Positions 24,406 to 32,449 of a DNA stretch of 64,000 nt are shown piece by piece. How positions within the stretch are numbered: position 1 is the first letter of the stretch; every line of letters begins with the position of its first letter. The position numbers and the translations under genes are program-made. The notes under the pieces were generated by a model, which saw only the letters and a program-made list of their open reading frames with translations, was not told the DNA's origin and made no database searches. This stretch comes from Streptomyces asoensis (GTDB lineage Bacteria; Actinomycetota; Actinomycetes; Streptomycetales; Streptomycetaceae), in assembly GCF_016860545.1 (NCBI RefSeq), contig NZ_BNEB01000003.1:1488001-1552000 (forward strand), written 5' to 3'.

Positions 24406-24768
24406 CTAGGCGGAGGGGGGCGCCGGGTGCGAGGCGGACCTGTCGGACGCCTCGTCCGCGGCACGGCGGTACTCGGCGTTGATGCGCTGGGCCTCCTCGA
24501 GCTGGTCCTCGAGGATGACGATGCGGCAGGCGGCCTCGATGGGGGTGCCCTGGTCGACGAGCTCCCGGGCCCGGGCGGCGATCCGCAGCTGGTAGCGGGA
24601 GTACCGGCGGTGGCCGCCCTCCGAGCGCAGGGGAGTGATCAGCTTGGCCTCCCCGATGGCGCGCAGGAAGCCCGGGGTCGTACCGAGCATCGCTGCGGCC
24701 CGGCCCATCGTGTAGGCGGGGTAGTCGTCGTCGTCCAGACGATCGCCGAGCGGGATGTCTGCCGTCAT
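24406..24768 (-). CDS. MerR-type helix-turn-helix regulator
   Basis: A 120-residue protein with a MerR-like winged helix: YTMGRAAAMLGTTPGFLRAI, then ITPLRSEGGHRRYSRYQLRI. A short helical tail follows (AACRIVILEDQLEEAQRINA) that could dimerise, and no effector domain, so it resembles small stand-alone MerR-like regulators. Start ATG 24766-24768 follows GAGAGG. The ~290-base leader holds a hairpin, and the likely promoter carries a dyad repeat (both listed separately), which suggests autoregulation. Confidence 0.88.
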   Translation of the reverse strand: MTADIPLGDRLDDDDYPAYTMGRAAAMLGTTPGFLRAIGEAKLITPLRSEGGHRRYSRYQLRIAARARELVDQGTPIEAACRIVILEDQLEEAQRINAEYRRAADEASDRSASHPAPPSA

Positions 24769-24796
24769 GTCACCTCTCGTGTGTGCAACGCGTCGA

Positions 24797-24828
24797 GGGG
24801 CCCCGGTGCCGTGCGGCACCAGGGCCCC
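24797..24828 (-). promoter_or_regulatory. Strong hairpin in the MerR-like gene leader
   Basis: A 14-bp stem (arm GGGGCCCCGGTGCC against GGCACCAGGGCCCC, a G-U pair in the minus-strand RNA) with a 4-base loop sits 25 bases upstream of the ribosome-binding site. It could attenuate or hide translation signals. Confidence 0.5.
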
Positions 24829-25056
24829 GAAGGGAAATTCAACACCATCGGCCGGCTCTGCTGCTGTGCCGACCCGCTGCTTCGCTACCCGGACCCGGCG
24901 AACGGGTGGGGGCGCGTGGATCGCGGCTGCGTGACCGGGGACCACCTTCCAATCCATGGCCTTGCGGTACCCGACCTGGTGAACTCCTCGGGCCGGGCGA
25001 TCCTGATGGCGTCTGTGTTTCCTTCCTTCCTTCGGACGGATCACTTACCTGGTCGT

Positions 25057-25104
25057 GCGTACACAAGAAACGCTACCCAGTTCCAAGGTCAATGTCTACC
25101 TTGG
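25057..25104 (-). promoter_or_regulatory. Promoter with dyad operator for the MerR-like gene
   Basis: On the minus strand TAGACA (-35), a 17-base spacer and TAGCGT (-10) form a good promoter. A 7-bp inverted repeat, CCAAGGT-N8-ACCTTGG (25083-25104), spans the -35 box and the start of the spacer, where a MerR-type protein would act. Confidence 0.5.
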
Positions 25105-25144
25105 CGAGAGTAGATTTCACTCCCTCGGAGGCGCGGTTCTCCTG

Positions 25145-25426
25145 TCAGCCGGCGGTGCAGGAGACGGTGGGCCAGGTCCAGTTGCCGTTGGGCTGGACGG
25201 TGACGCCGAAGGTGTTGCCGCTGCCGTTGGGTTTGGCGGTGAGTACCTGGGCGCTGGGGTAGGTGGCGTTGGTGTTCCAGGTGGAGAGGATCTTGGCCGG
25301 GGAGGGCACGTTCATGGTCACCGTCCAGTTGCTGGAGCCGGTGACGGTGACGTTGAGGTTGTAGCGGTCGCTCCACTGCTGTCCGGCGGAGAGCGCGGCG
25401 GCGCAGGAACCGGTGCCTCCGCCACC
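25145..25426 (-). repeat. 282-bp direct repeat copy 1 (CBM2 coding sequence)
   Basis: Base-for-base identical by eye to 26174-26455. It begins at the stop codon and ends in the Gly-rich linker, so exactly the CBM2 module and its stop are shared by the esterase and xylanase genes. Confidence 0.9.
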
Positions 25427-26131
25427 GCCGCCACCGGTGCCGTCGGGGGCCACGGCCCGGCCGGTCTGCGGGGAGATCCGGCCGGCGCACAGACCCCGGG
25501 CGGCCAGCCCCTGGGCGATGCGCGGGATCGCCGCGAGTGTGTTGGCGGGCCAGTCGTGCATGAGGATGACCTGGCCGTTGCCGAGCCGCGAGGCGGCCTG
25601 GACGATCGCGTCGGTGCTCGCGTTGTTCCAGTCCTGCGAGTCGACGTCCCAGATGATCTCGGTCAGGCCGTACTTGGCCTCGACGCTCTTCACGGTCGCG
25701 TTGGTCTCGCCGTACGGCGGCCGGAACAGCACCGGGGTCCCGCCGCCCGCGCCGGAGACGGCCGCCTGGGTCCGGGAGATCTCCGAGTCGATCTGCGCCT
25801 GGCCGAGCTGGGTCAGGTGCGGGTGGGTGTAGCTGTGGTTGCCGACCCACATGCCGGCGTTCACCTGGGCCCGGACCAGGGAGGGGTTGGCGGCGGCGTA
25901 CTGGCCCTGGTTGAACATCGTGGCGCGCAGCCCGTTGCGGGTGAGGGCGTCGAGCAGGGCCGTCGTGCTGCCGGACGGGCCGTCGTCGAAGGTGAGTCCG
26001 ACGTACCCGTTGCAGGTGGCGGCCGGTGCCGGGGTGGCGGCGCGGGCGGTGAGGGTGCCTGCGGCTGCCGTCGCGACGACGAGCAGCCCGGCGGTCAGGG
26101 CGCGTAAGGGGATGCGTGGTCCGCTGTGCAT
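25145..26131 (-). CDS. axeA: Secreted acetylxylan esterase (CE4 deacetylase) with C-terminal CBM2
   Basis: A 328-residue exported enzyme. After a signal peptide (RALTAGLLVVATAAAGTLTA, cleavage near residue 31) comes a CE4 NodB domain with all motifs: LTFDDGP, the metal-site HSYTHP, RPPYGETN, DVDSQDWN and ILMHDW. A Gly linker leads to a carbohydrate-binding module 2 (CAAALSAGQQWSDRYNLNVT ... WPTVSC, closed by cysteines). It lies 42 bases downstream of the GH11 xylanase on the same strand. That gene pair, with this domain order, matches the axeA-xlnB arrangement known from S. lividans, so it should remove acetyl groups from xylan outside the cell. The CBM2 is identical in DNA to that of the xylanase. 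Confidence 0.9.
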   Translation of the reverse strand: MHSGPRIPLRALTAGLLVVATAAAGTLTARAATPAPAATCNGYVGLTFDDGPSGSTTALLDALTRNGLRATMFNQGQYAAANPSLVRAQVNAGMWVGNHSYTHPHLTQLGQAQIDSEISRTQAAVSGAGGGTPVLFRPPYGETNATVKSVEAKYGLTEIIWDVDSQDWNNASTDAIVQAASRLGNGQVILMHDWPANTLAAIPRIAQGLAARGLCAGRISPQTGRAVAPDGTGGGGGGGTGSCAAALSAGQQWSDRYNLNVTVTGSSNWTVTMNVPSPAKILSTWNTNATYPSAQVLTAKPNGSGNTFGVTVQPNGNWTWPTVSCTAG

Positions 26132-26173
26132 GGGGAGTGGTCCTCCTGCCTGGTGCGGGGTGGGGGTGCGGGC

Positions 26174-26455
26174 TCAGCCGGCGGTGCAGGAGACGGTGGG
26201 CCAGGTCCAGTTGCCGTTGGGCTGGACGGTGACGCCGAAGGTGTTGCCGCTGCCGTTGGGTTTGGCGGTGAGTACCTGGGCGCTGGGGTAGGTGGCGTTG
26301 GTGTTCCAGGTGGAGAGGATCTTGGCCGGGGAGGGCACGTTCATGGTCACCGTCCAGTTGCTGGAGCCGGTGACGGTGACGTTGAGGTTGTAGCGGTCGC
26401 TCCACTGCTGTCCGGCGGAGAGCGCGGCGGCGCAGGAACCGGTGCCTCCGCCACC
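26174..26455 (-). repeat. 282-bp direct repeat copy 2 (CBM2 coding sequence)
   Basis: Second identical copy, forming the 3' end of the GH11 xylanase gene. The offset to copy 1 is 1029 bases, and the flanks differ at once on both sides. Confidence 0.9.
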
Positions 26456-27157
26456 TCCTCCGCCGCCGCCCGAACCGGCGCCGTCCACCGTGATGCGGGA
26501 GTTGCCGCTGCTCTGGTAACCCTCGGTGGCGAGGATCATGTAGTAGTTGAAGCTCCCCAGGGGCATCCCGGCGCGGGCCCACGCGTCGAAGTGGTTGCCG
26601 GTGGTGATGGTGCCGCCCGTCCGCTTCGACTGCCTGACGCTCCAGTACTGGTCGAAGGTGCGGGTGCCTTCGACGGAGGGCGCGTTGTACCGGGTCGTCT
26701 TGTAGATGTCGTAGGTGCCGCCGTCGCTGGTGACGGTCCCCTTGAACGTGCCCGTGGGCCGGTAGGTGCCCCAGTTGTCGACGATGTAGTACTCGACGAG
26801 CGGGTTCGAGGTCCATCCGTAGAGGGCCAGGTAGGCGTTGCCGGACGGGTTGAAGGTGCCCGAGTAGGTCACGCTCCGGCGCCCGCCGTTGCTCCAGCCC
26901 TTGCCGGCGACGAAGTTCCCGGTGTTGCTCCACGAGGTGCCGTAGGTGCCGCCGCTGCCCAGGTTCATGGAGACCGTGCCCTGGGAGTCGGTCCAGAACG
27001 AGTAGTAGTAGCCGTTGTCGGTGCCGGTCTGGTTCGTGGTGACGACGGTGTCGGCGTGCGCGGTGCCCGGCAGGGTGAGCGCCGCCAGGGCGACCAGCAG
27101 CATGGTGCAGACACCGCTGATGAGCAGCCTGAGCCGCCGTGCGGGTGCGGAATTCAT
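26174..27157 (-). CDS. xlnB: Secreted endo-1,4-beta-xylanase (GH11) with C-terminal CBM2
   Basis: A 327-residue exported xylanase. A signal peptide (LLISGVCTMLLVALAALTLP, cleavage after AHA near residue 35) precedes a GH11 jelly-roll with both catalytic glutamates in place: nucleophile in LVEYYIVDNWG and acid/base in ILATEGYQSSG. The GH11 thumb motif is seen near APSVEGTRTFDQYWSVRQ. A Gly linker and CBM2 close the protein. Start ATG 27155-27157 has GGAGGAG upstream. It is the first gene of the xlnB-axeA pair and hydrolyses the xylan backbone outside the cell. Its promoter has a TTGACA box, and CGAA-type palindromes lie upstream. Confidence 0.95.
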   Translation of the reverse strand: MNSAPARRLRLLISGVCTMLLVALAALTLPGTAHADTVVTTNQTGTDNGYYYSFWTDSQGTVSMNLGSGGTYGTSWSNTGNFVAGKGWSNGGRRSVTYSGTFNPSGNAYLALYGWTSNPLVEYYIVDNWGTYRPTGTFKGTVTSDGGTYDIYKTTRYNAPSVEGTRTFDQYWSVRQSKRTGGTITTGNHFDAWARAGMPLGSFNYYMILATEGYQSSGNSRITVDGAGSGGGGGGGGGTGSCAAALSAGQQWSDRYNLNVTVTGSSNWTVTMNVPSPAKILSTWNTNATYPSAQVLTAKPNGSGNTFGVTVQPNGNWTWPTVSCTAG

Positions 27158-27429
27158 GGGTGTGTCTCCTCCTCGTCCGCGGGGGCCGATGACGGCGTCA
27201 GTGTTGGCCTGCGCACGACAACTGTCAATCCTTTCGGTATCTGTTACGAAACATTCGAAGCGAAGAAAGAGGCCGACGCTTTCCCTTTTCGCAGTTCAAT
27301 GGATGTGCGGGCGCGATCCGGTCAGTTCTGCTCGGCAAGATCGGTAAATGCAAGATCAATGAGCCGACCGTAGGTTCTCGAATGTTTCGTGATTCAGGCG
27401 GTCTTTCCGGGCGCCCGGCGGGTCGCCCC
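27158..27429. promoter_or_regulatory. xlnB control region with promoter and two CGAA palindromes
   Basis: On the minus strand TTGACA (27223-27228), 17 bases, then AACACT (27200-27205) is a likely promoter. CGAAACATTCG (27247-27257) and its exact reverse complement CGAATGTTTCG (27379-27389) are 11-base inverted repeats of the CGAAA/TTTCG kind reported upstream of streptomycete xylanase genes. The second copy lies just after the transporter permease stop codon. Confidence 0.6.
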
Positions 27430-28830
27430 TCAGATGCGTCCGCGCGCCTCCGCGGAGCGGCGCGCCAGCGAGTCGAAGACGACCGCGATGAACAGCACCC
27501 CGCCGGTGATCATGAACTGCACCGGGGGCTCGACCCCCAGCAGCGCCATGCCCGAGCCGACCGACTGGATGACCAGCACCCCCAGCAGCGCGGACCAGGC
27601 CGAACCCCGTCCGCCGAACAGGCTGGTGCCGCCGATGACGGCCGCGGCGATGGCGTTGATCAGCAGCACCCCGGAGCCCGAGATCTGGCTCGCCGCGGTG
27701 AGCCGCGAGGAGATGAACAGGCCGCCGACCGAGGCCAGGGTGCCCGACACCACGAACACCGAGATCCGTACGCGCACCACGTCGACGCCCGACCTGCGGG
27801 CGGCCTCCGCGCCGCCGCCCAGGGCGAGGACCTGCCGCCCGTAGGGCGTGCGGCGCAGGAGGAGGTCCGCGGCCGTCAGGACCCCGAGGAAGATCAGCAG
27901 CGCCAGCGGCAGCCCCTCGAACCGGCCCAGCACGTGCACGGCCGTGAACGCGACCGCCGCGAGCAGGGCCGTGCGCGCCCAGATCCCGCTCCGCGCCCGG
28001 CACGGCATCCCGGCCGCTGCGCGCCGCCTGCGGTCGTGGTGGGAGACGAGGAGGTACGCGGCCGTGCAGAGCCCCGCCAGTCCGTAGGCGACGACGGCGG
28101 AGCCGAAGTACCGGCTGGTCAGCGTCGCGACCAGCCCGTCCTCGCTGAAGTTGACGGAGCTGTCGGGTCCCAGCAGGTAGAGCATGACGCCGTTCCAGAC
28201 CAGCAGCCCCGCGAGGGTGACGACGAACGCGGGCACGCCGATCCTGGCGAAGGAGAACCCCTGGACGGCGCCCGCGCTCGCGCCGGCCAGCACCGCGATG
28301 ATCACCGCGAGCCATTCCGGCATCCCCAGGTTCACGTTCAGGGCGGCGAACAGGGCGCCCGCGAGGCCGGCCAGGGAGCCCACCGACAGGTCGATCTCGC
28401 CGATCAGCAGGACGAAGACGATGCCGACGGCGATCATGCCGGTCCCGACGATGTCCACGCTGAGGACGGACAGGTTGCGCGGCGAGAGGAAGTTGTCGTT
28501 CAGGGCCTGGAACACGATCCAGGTCACGGCGAGGGCGAGCAGCACCGGGGCCGGTCCGAGCCCGTCCTCGCGCAGCCTGCGGCGCACCGCGCCCGGGTAT
28601 CCGCCGAGCCGTCCGGCGCCCCGGCGCCCCCCGTCACGGCCCGGCGCGTCGCCCGGCGCGTCGCCCCGGGTGCCGTCCGGGCCGACGTCCGCCGCGGCGC
28701 CCTCCTCGTCGTCCGGGCCGGCGCCCGGCTTCCCGCCCCGGCCGGCCGTGTCGTCGGCACGGTGTGCGCGACCGGCGCCGGGAGCGGCGTCGGTCGGACG
28801 GGACCGGTTCCTCCTCCCCCTCAGGGCCAT
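27430..28830 (-). CDS. xylH: ABC sugar transporter permease, xylose type
   Basis: A 466-residue membrane protein of the BPD_transp_2 family (XylH/RbsC-like), with about ten helices and the family motifs IGEIDLSVGSLAGLAGALFA, RIGVPAFVVTLAGLLVWNG and AAAVIGGTSLFGGRGS. The first ~90 residues form an unusually long charged, Gly/Asp-rich cytoplasmic extension. Start ATG 28828-28830 follows GGAGG and overlaps the end of the ATPase gene by ten bases. Together with the ATPase and binding protein it imports a pentose. Xylose is inferred from similarity type and from the neighbouring xylanase genes. Confidence 0.88.
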   Translation of the reverse strand: MALRGRRNRSRPTDAAPGAGRAHRADDTAGRGGKPGAGPDDEEGAAADVGPDGTRGDAPGDAPGRDGGRRGAGRLGGYPGAVRRRLREDGLGPAPVLLALAVTWIVFQALNDNFLSPRNLSVLSVDIVGTGMIAVGIVFVLLIGEIDLSVGSLAGLAGALFAALNVNLGMPEWLAVIIAVLAGASAGAVQGFSFARIGVPAFVVTLAGLLVWNGVMLYLLGPDSSVNFSEDGLVATLTSRYFGSAVVAYGLAGLCTAAYLLVSHHDRRRRAAAGMPCRARSGIWARTALLAAVAFTAVHVLGRFEGLPLALLIFLGVLTAADLLLRRTPYGRQVLALGGGAEAARRSGVDVVRVRISVFVVSGTLASVGGLFISSRLTAASQISGSGVLLINAIAAAVIGGTSLFGGRGSAWSALLGVLVIQSVGSGMALLGVEPPVQFMITGGVLFIAVVFDSLARRSAEARGRI

Positions 28831-29600
28831 GCTTCCTCCGGGCGGGTCGTCCGGTGCGCCACCGCGTTGTCCGACGCGCCCGTGATGGAGGAGATGATCT
28901 GCTCCTGCGATGTGGTCGGCACGTCGAAGACGCCGTTGTTGCGGCCCAGCCGCAGGACGGCGACCCGGTCGGCGACGGCCTTGATGTCACCCATGTTGTG
29001 GCTGATGAGCAGCACACCGAGGCCCTGGTCGCGCAGTTCCTCGATGAGGTCGAGCAGCTGGCTGGTCTGCTCGATGCCCAGCGAGGCGGTGGGCTCGTCG
29101 AGCAGCACCAGCCGGGGCGCGCCGAGGAACGAGCGGGTGATCGCGACGACCTGCCGCTGCCCGCCGGACAGCGTGGCGAGCGGCACCCGCACGTCCGGGA
29201 TGCGGATGGACAGGGTCGTGAGCAGCTCGCGGGTCCGGCGCTCCATCTCCACCTCGTCGAGGATGCCGAAGCGGTGGATCTCCCGGCCGAGGAAGAGATT
29301 GCCCACGACGTCGAGGTTCCCGCACATCGCGAGGTCCTGGTAGACCGTCGATATCCCCAGGGCCTGGGCGTCCTGGGGGCGCCGGATCTGCACGGCCCGG
29401 CCCTGCCACTCGATGACGCCCCGGTCCGCGGGGCCGACTCCCGAGATCACCTTGACCAGGGTGGATTTACCGGCGGCGTTGTCACCCATCAGGGCGACCA
29501 CCTCTCCCGCCCTGATCTCCAGCTCGACGTCCGCGAGCGCCTGTACGGCGGCGAACCGCTTGGAGACTCCGCGCAGCGCCAGCAGGGGCTGAACCGGCAC
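28821..29600 (-). CDS. xylG: ABC sugar transporter ATP-binding protein, xylose type
   Basis: A 259-residue single ABC domain: Walker A GDNAAGKST, signature LSGGQRQ, Walker B LVLLDEPTASLG and switch His in LLISHNMGD. Many sugar importers of this class use a fused double ATPase of about 500 residues; this one is the single-domain form common in actinomycetes. It sits between the binding-protein gene (12 bases upstream) and the permease gene (ten-base overlap), so all three form one operon. It powers sugar uptake at the inner face of the membrane. Confidence 0.9.
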   Translation of the reverse strand: MPVQPLLALRGVSKRFAAVQALADVELEIRAGEVVALMGDNAAGKSTLVKVISGVGPADRGVIEWQGRAVQIRRPQDAQALGISTVYQDLAMCGNLDVVGNLFLGREIHRFGILDEVEMERRTRELLTTLSIRIPDVRVPLATLSGGQRQVVAITRSFLGAPRLVLLDEPTASLGIEQTSQLLDLIEELRDQGLGVLLISHNMGDIKAVADRVAVLRLGRNNGVFDVPTTSQEQIISSITGASDNAVAHRTTRPEEAWP

Positions 29601-29612
29601 GGCTCCACCTCC

Positions 29613-30728
29613 TCATCCGGTGAGTCCGGCCTCGGCACAGGCGGACCTGAGCGCAGGGGTGCATATCTGGCCGATGGTGTACATACCGTCCTTCACCAGG
29701 GTGCCCTTGATGTCGCCGACGGTCACCGGGACGGACGGGAGCAGGACGGCCGGGATGTCCTCGGTGGTCCCGTTGCCGACGGTGCGGGTGGCCAGGGAGC
29801 CGGCCGTCTCGCCGCGGCCCAGCGCGATGGCCATCTTCGCGGCGGCGGCGGCCGCGGGTTCGAACGGCTTGTAGACGGTCATGTACTGGTCGCCCTTGAC
29901 GATGCGCCGCACGGCCGGGAGGTCGGCGTCCTGGCCGGTGATCGGGGGCGGCGGTCCGGCCCCGGCGGCCTTGAGGGCCGCGACCACGGCCCCGGCGAGG
30001 CTGTCGTTGGCGGCCAGCACGCCGTCGATGTGGTCCGCGCCCAGGGCGGCGATGGCGCGGGTCATGTCGGCGAAGGCGTTCTCGGGCCGCCAGCCGACGG
30101 TGTCGTAGGACTTGCCGATGCGCACCTTGCCGTCGAGCACGGAGAGCGCGCCCCGCTTGAACCAGCCCGCGTTGGGGTCGGTGGTCGCGCCGTTCATCAT
30201 GACGATCCGGGCGCCGGCGGCCTTCGTGCCGAGGGCCTTCAGGAGCGCCTCGCCCTGGAGCCTGCCGACCGTCGCGCCGTCGAAGGTGACGTAACCGGAT
30301 ATCGGGCCCTGGGCGAGCCGGTCGTAGGCGACGACGGGGATGCCGGCCCGGTGCGCGGCCTCGACGGACGGGCGCAGCAGCTGGGGGTCGACGGCGGCGA
30401 GGATGAGCACGTCGACCTGCCGGGTGATCAGGGACTCGAGCTGCTGCCGCTGGACCGCCGGGTCGGAGGTGGCGGCGATCGTCGGCGCCGGGCAGGCCGG
30501 GCACTGCCGTTCCAGCTGCTTCTCGAGCAGCGGCCGGTCGAACCGCCCGAACCGTGAGGCCCCGCCGCCGGGGAGCAGCACCCCGACCGTCAGGTCGCCG
30601 TCCCCGCCGCCGCCCCCTCCCGTGCCGCAGGCCCCGGTCAGGGCCAGGCCGGCGGCGATCGTGACGGCCAGGGCCGCACGGGTGAGGGCCCTGCGCTTCA
30701 CGGCCGGAGTGGCGGCACCGAGACCCAT
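29613..30728 (-). CDS. xylF: Xylose-type ABC transporter substrate-binding lipoprotein
   Basis: A 371-residue periplasmic-binding-protein-like protein. The signal sequence ends in a lipobox (AAGLALTGAC), so it is lipid-anchored outside the membrane. The body is a type I sugar-binding fold with LTVGVLLPGG, LITRQVDVLILAAVDP, PVVAYDRLAQGPISGYVTFD and GQDADLPAVRRIVKGDQYMT, all strongly like XylF. Start ATG 30726-30728 is preferred over a longer reading because AAGGAA lies ten bases upstream and a normal signal peptide follows. It is first in the importer operon. Confidence 0.92.
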   Translation of the reverse strand: MGLGAATPAVKRRALTRAALAVTIAAGLALTGACGTGGGGGGDGDLTVGVLLPGGGASRFGRFDRPLLEKQLERQCPACPAPTIAATSDPAVQRQQLESLITRQVDVLILAAVDPQLLRPSVEAAHRAGIPVVAYDRLAQGPISGYVTFDGATVGRLQGEALLKALGTKAAGARIVMMNGATTDPNAGWFKRGALSVLDGKVRIGKSYDTVGWRPENAFADMTRAIAALGADHIDGVLAANDSLAGAVVAALKAAGAGPPPPITGQDADLPAVRRIVKGDQYMTVYKPFEPAAAAAAKMAIALGRGETAGSLATRTVGNGTTEDIPAVLLPSVPVTVGDIKGTLVKDGMYTIGQICTPALRSACAEAGLTG

Positions 30729-30741
30729 CTTCGGTTCCTTA

Positions 30742-30778
30742 GGACACTTGGACGTCTGTCCGTTTTTGCCCCGAAAAA
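30742..30778 (-). promoter_or_regulatory. Inverted repeats upstream of the xylose importer operon
   Basis: Two short dyads lie just before the binding-protein start: GGACA-N10-TGTCC (30742-30761) and TTTTT-GCCCCG-AAAAA (30763-30778). The A/T-block dyad stands out in this GC-rich DNA and might bind a ROK/XylR-like repressor; no such gene is in the window. Confidence 0.35.
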
Positions 30779-30890
30779 GGCACTTGTCGCCAAGCCTAGC
30801 CAAGCCCCGGGCATCCCGTCCCGTCCGGCCGGGGGCGCGGGTCCGGCCCGGGTGCCGGTCGCGGCGCCGGGTCCGGGTGGCGGCCGGGGT

Positions 30891-31367
30891 CTACTCCGCG
30901 TGCTCCGCGGTCCAGGTGACCAGCGGGGGCTCGACGCGTGCGCACAGCGGGCCGCCCTGCGCGTCGGTCAGCCCGAGACGTGCGACCAACAGGCCCTCGC
31001 GGGCGGCGGTCGCGAGCACCTCGGCGGGGACGGCGTCCAGCATGAGCTTGGCGCGGCGGAACATCGTGAAGACGCCCGACTCGTCGACCGTGCCCCACGA
31101 CAGGTAGACGAACCGCCGGCCCAGCCGGTCCTGGACATAGGGCCCCGTCACCTCGGTGCCGGCCGGTGTGGTGGTCGCGGTGCATTCCAGCGTCCAGGTC
31201 GCGGACGGCGCGTCGCCGCGCTGCGGGTCGAGGAGTTCGGCCGGCCGGTCCCGCCGCTGCACGGCGACGTGCAGGTCGCCGCGGGCGGACGCCCGGGTCT
31301 CGGCGGAGGCGGGCCGGACGGGGCCGGGCAGGTCGACGGCGTCGATGCGGATGCGCATACGAGCCAT
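30891..31367 (-). CDS. DUF5990-like conserved protein
   Basis: A 158-residue soluble protein with RIRIDAVDLPGP at the start, then DLHVAVQRRDRPAELLDPQ, GPYVQDRLGRRFVYLSWG, FTMFRRAKLMLDAV and a C-terminal TDAQGGPLCARVEPPLVTW. These match the DUF5990 family as I remember it; no function is known. The start is uncertain: ATG at 31370, 31367 or 31358 are all in frame and none has a strong ribosome-binding site. It stands alone between the xylose importer and a divergent deacetylase gene. Confidence 0.75.
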   Translation of the reverse strand: MARMRIRIDAVDLPGPVRPASAETRASARGDLHVAVQRRDRPAELLDPQRGDAPSATWTLECTATTTPAGTEVTGPYVQDRLGRRFVYLSWGTVDESGVFTMFRRAKLMLDAVPAEVLATAAREGLLVARLGLTDAQGGPLCARVEPPLVTWTAEHAE

Positions 31368-31500
31368 CATCCCGCGCCCCGCGCCCCGGCCGCCGGGGCG
31401 AGACATGGGTCATGGTCCAATCCGGAGCGGAACCTCGGACGCCCGTTCGACATCAACCAGGTGACAGGCCGAGGGGCCGGACGACATGGGGTGGGGCGCG

Positions 31501-32361
31501 ATGGACAGGCGGATCAGGGGAGCTGCGCTGGCCTGCGCACTTCTCGTGGCGGGCTTCGCGACGGGCTGCGGGACCGGGTCCGGGTCCGACGGCGACTCCC
31601 GCGGTGCCGGCGAGCCGTCCCCCTCGGCGTCCCCGGCACGGACGGTCCGCGGTGACGCGGGCGCGCGGGCCGACCTCGCCGCCGCCTACCGCAAGTGGGG
31701 CATCGAGCCGCTGGCCGCCCCGCCCGCCCCGCCCGCCGCCAAGCCGGTCGACCTCTCCGCCACCGGCGGCCACATACCGGTGATCAGTGAGATACCCACG
31801 CAGCAGAAGGTCGTCTTCCTCACCTTCGACGACGGGGCCGAGAAGGACCCGCAGTTCGTCACGATGATGCGGGAGCTGAAGATCCCCTTCACGATGTTCC
31901 TGACGGACGCGGCCATCAGCTCCGACTACGGCTACTTCAAGAAACTCCAGGCCTTCGGCGACGGCGTCCAGAACCACACGCTGACCCATCCCAACCTCCG
32001 CACCCTGGGCGCGGCCGCCCAGAAGCAGGAGATCTGCGGCCAGCAGACCAAGCTGAAGGACCGGTACGGCACCGCGCCCCGGCTCTTCCGCCCGCCGTAC
32101 GGCAACTGGAACGAGGACACCAGGGCCGCCGCCGCCTCCTGCGGGCTCGAGGCGATCGTGCTGTGGCGCGAGTCCATGCAGATCAAGAACATGCAGTACC
32201 AGCGCGGCGACAGGAAGCTGCACCCCGGCGACATCATCCTGGCCCACTTCCGGGGGCCGTCGGAGCTCAAGGGCACGACGATGACCGAGATGACGGCGAA
32301 CCTGCTGCGCCACGTCCAGGAGCAGGGCTACACGATCGCGCGCCTCGAGGACTACCTCTAG
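31501..32361 (+). CDS. Lipoprotein polysaccharide deacetylase (CE4)
   Basis: A 286-residue protein with a signal peptide ending in a lipobox-like FATGC (Cys near residue 23), a Ser/Pro linker and a NodB homology domain: LTFDDGAEKD (catalytic Asp and metal Asp), QNHTLTHPNL (metal His pair), RPPYGNWNED and the final LAHFRG. It probably deacetylates a cell-surface polymer such as peptidoglycan. Start ATG 31501 is preferred over an in-frame ATG 15 bases upstream because GGGGTGGGG precedes it. A strong terminator follows. Confidence 0.88.
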   Translation: MDRRIRGAALACALLVAGFATGCGTGSGSDGDSRGAGEPSPSASPARTVRGDAGARADLAAAYRKWGIEPLAAPPAPPAAKPVDLSATGGHIPVISEIPTQQKVVFLTFDDGAEKDPQFVTMMRELKIPFTMFLTDAAISSDYGYFKKLQAFGDGVQNHTLTHPNLRTLGAAAQKQEICGQQTKLKDRYGTAPRLFRPPYGNWNEDTRAAAASCGLEAIVLWRESMQIKNMQYQRGDRKLHPGDIILAHFRGPSELKGTTMTEMTANLLRHVQEQGYTIARLEDYL

Positions 32362-32411
32362 CGGCACCCGGCGCCCCGCCGCACGGCGGCCCGCCCCGAC
32401 CGGCTCTTTCC

Positions 32412-32449
32412 AGCCGCCTCCGGCCCTTCGCGGCTCTCCGGAGGCGGCT
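32412..32449 (+). terminator. Terminator after the deacetylase gene
   Basis: AGCCGCCTCCGG and CCGGAGGCGGCT form a perfect 12-bp stem with a 14-base loop, followed by a T/C-rich tract. Confidence 0.8.

Larger units (their letters stand above)
24769..25144. other. Long leader and promoter region of the MerR-like gene
   Basis: Apart from the hairpin (24797-24828) and promoter/dyad (25057-25104) listed separately, this 376-base gap carries a CCTTCCTTCCTTCGG run near 25020 and no gene I can support. Confidence 0.5.
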
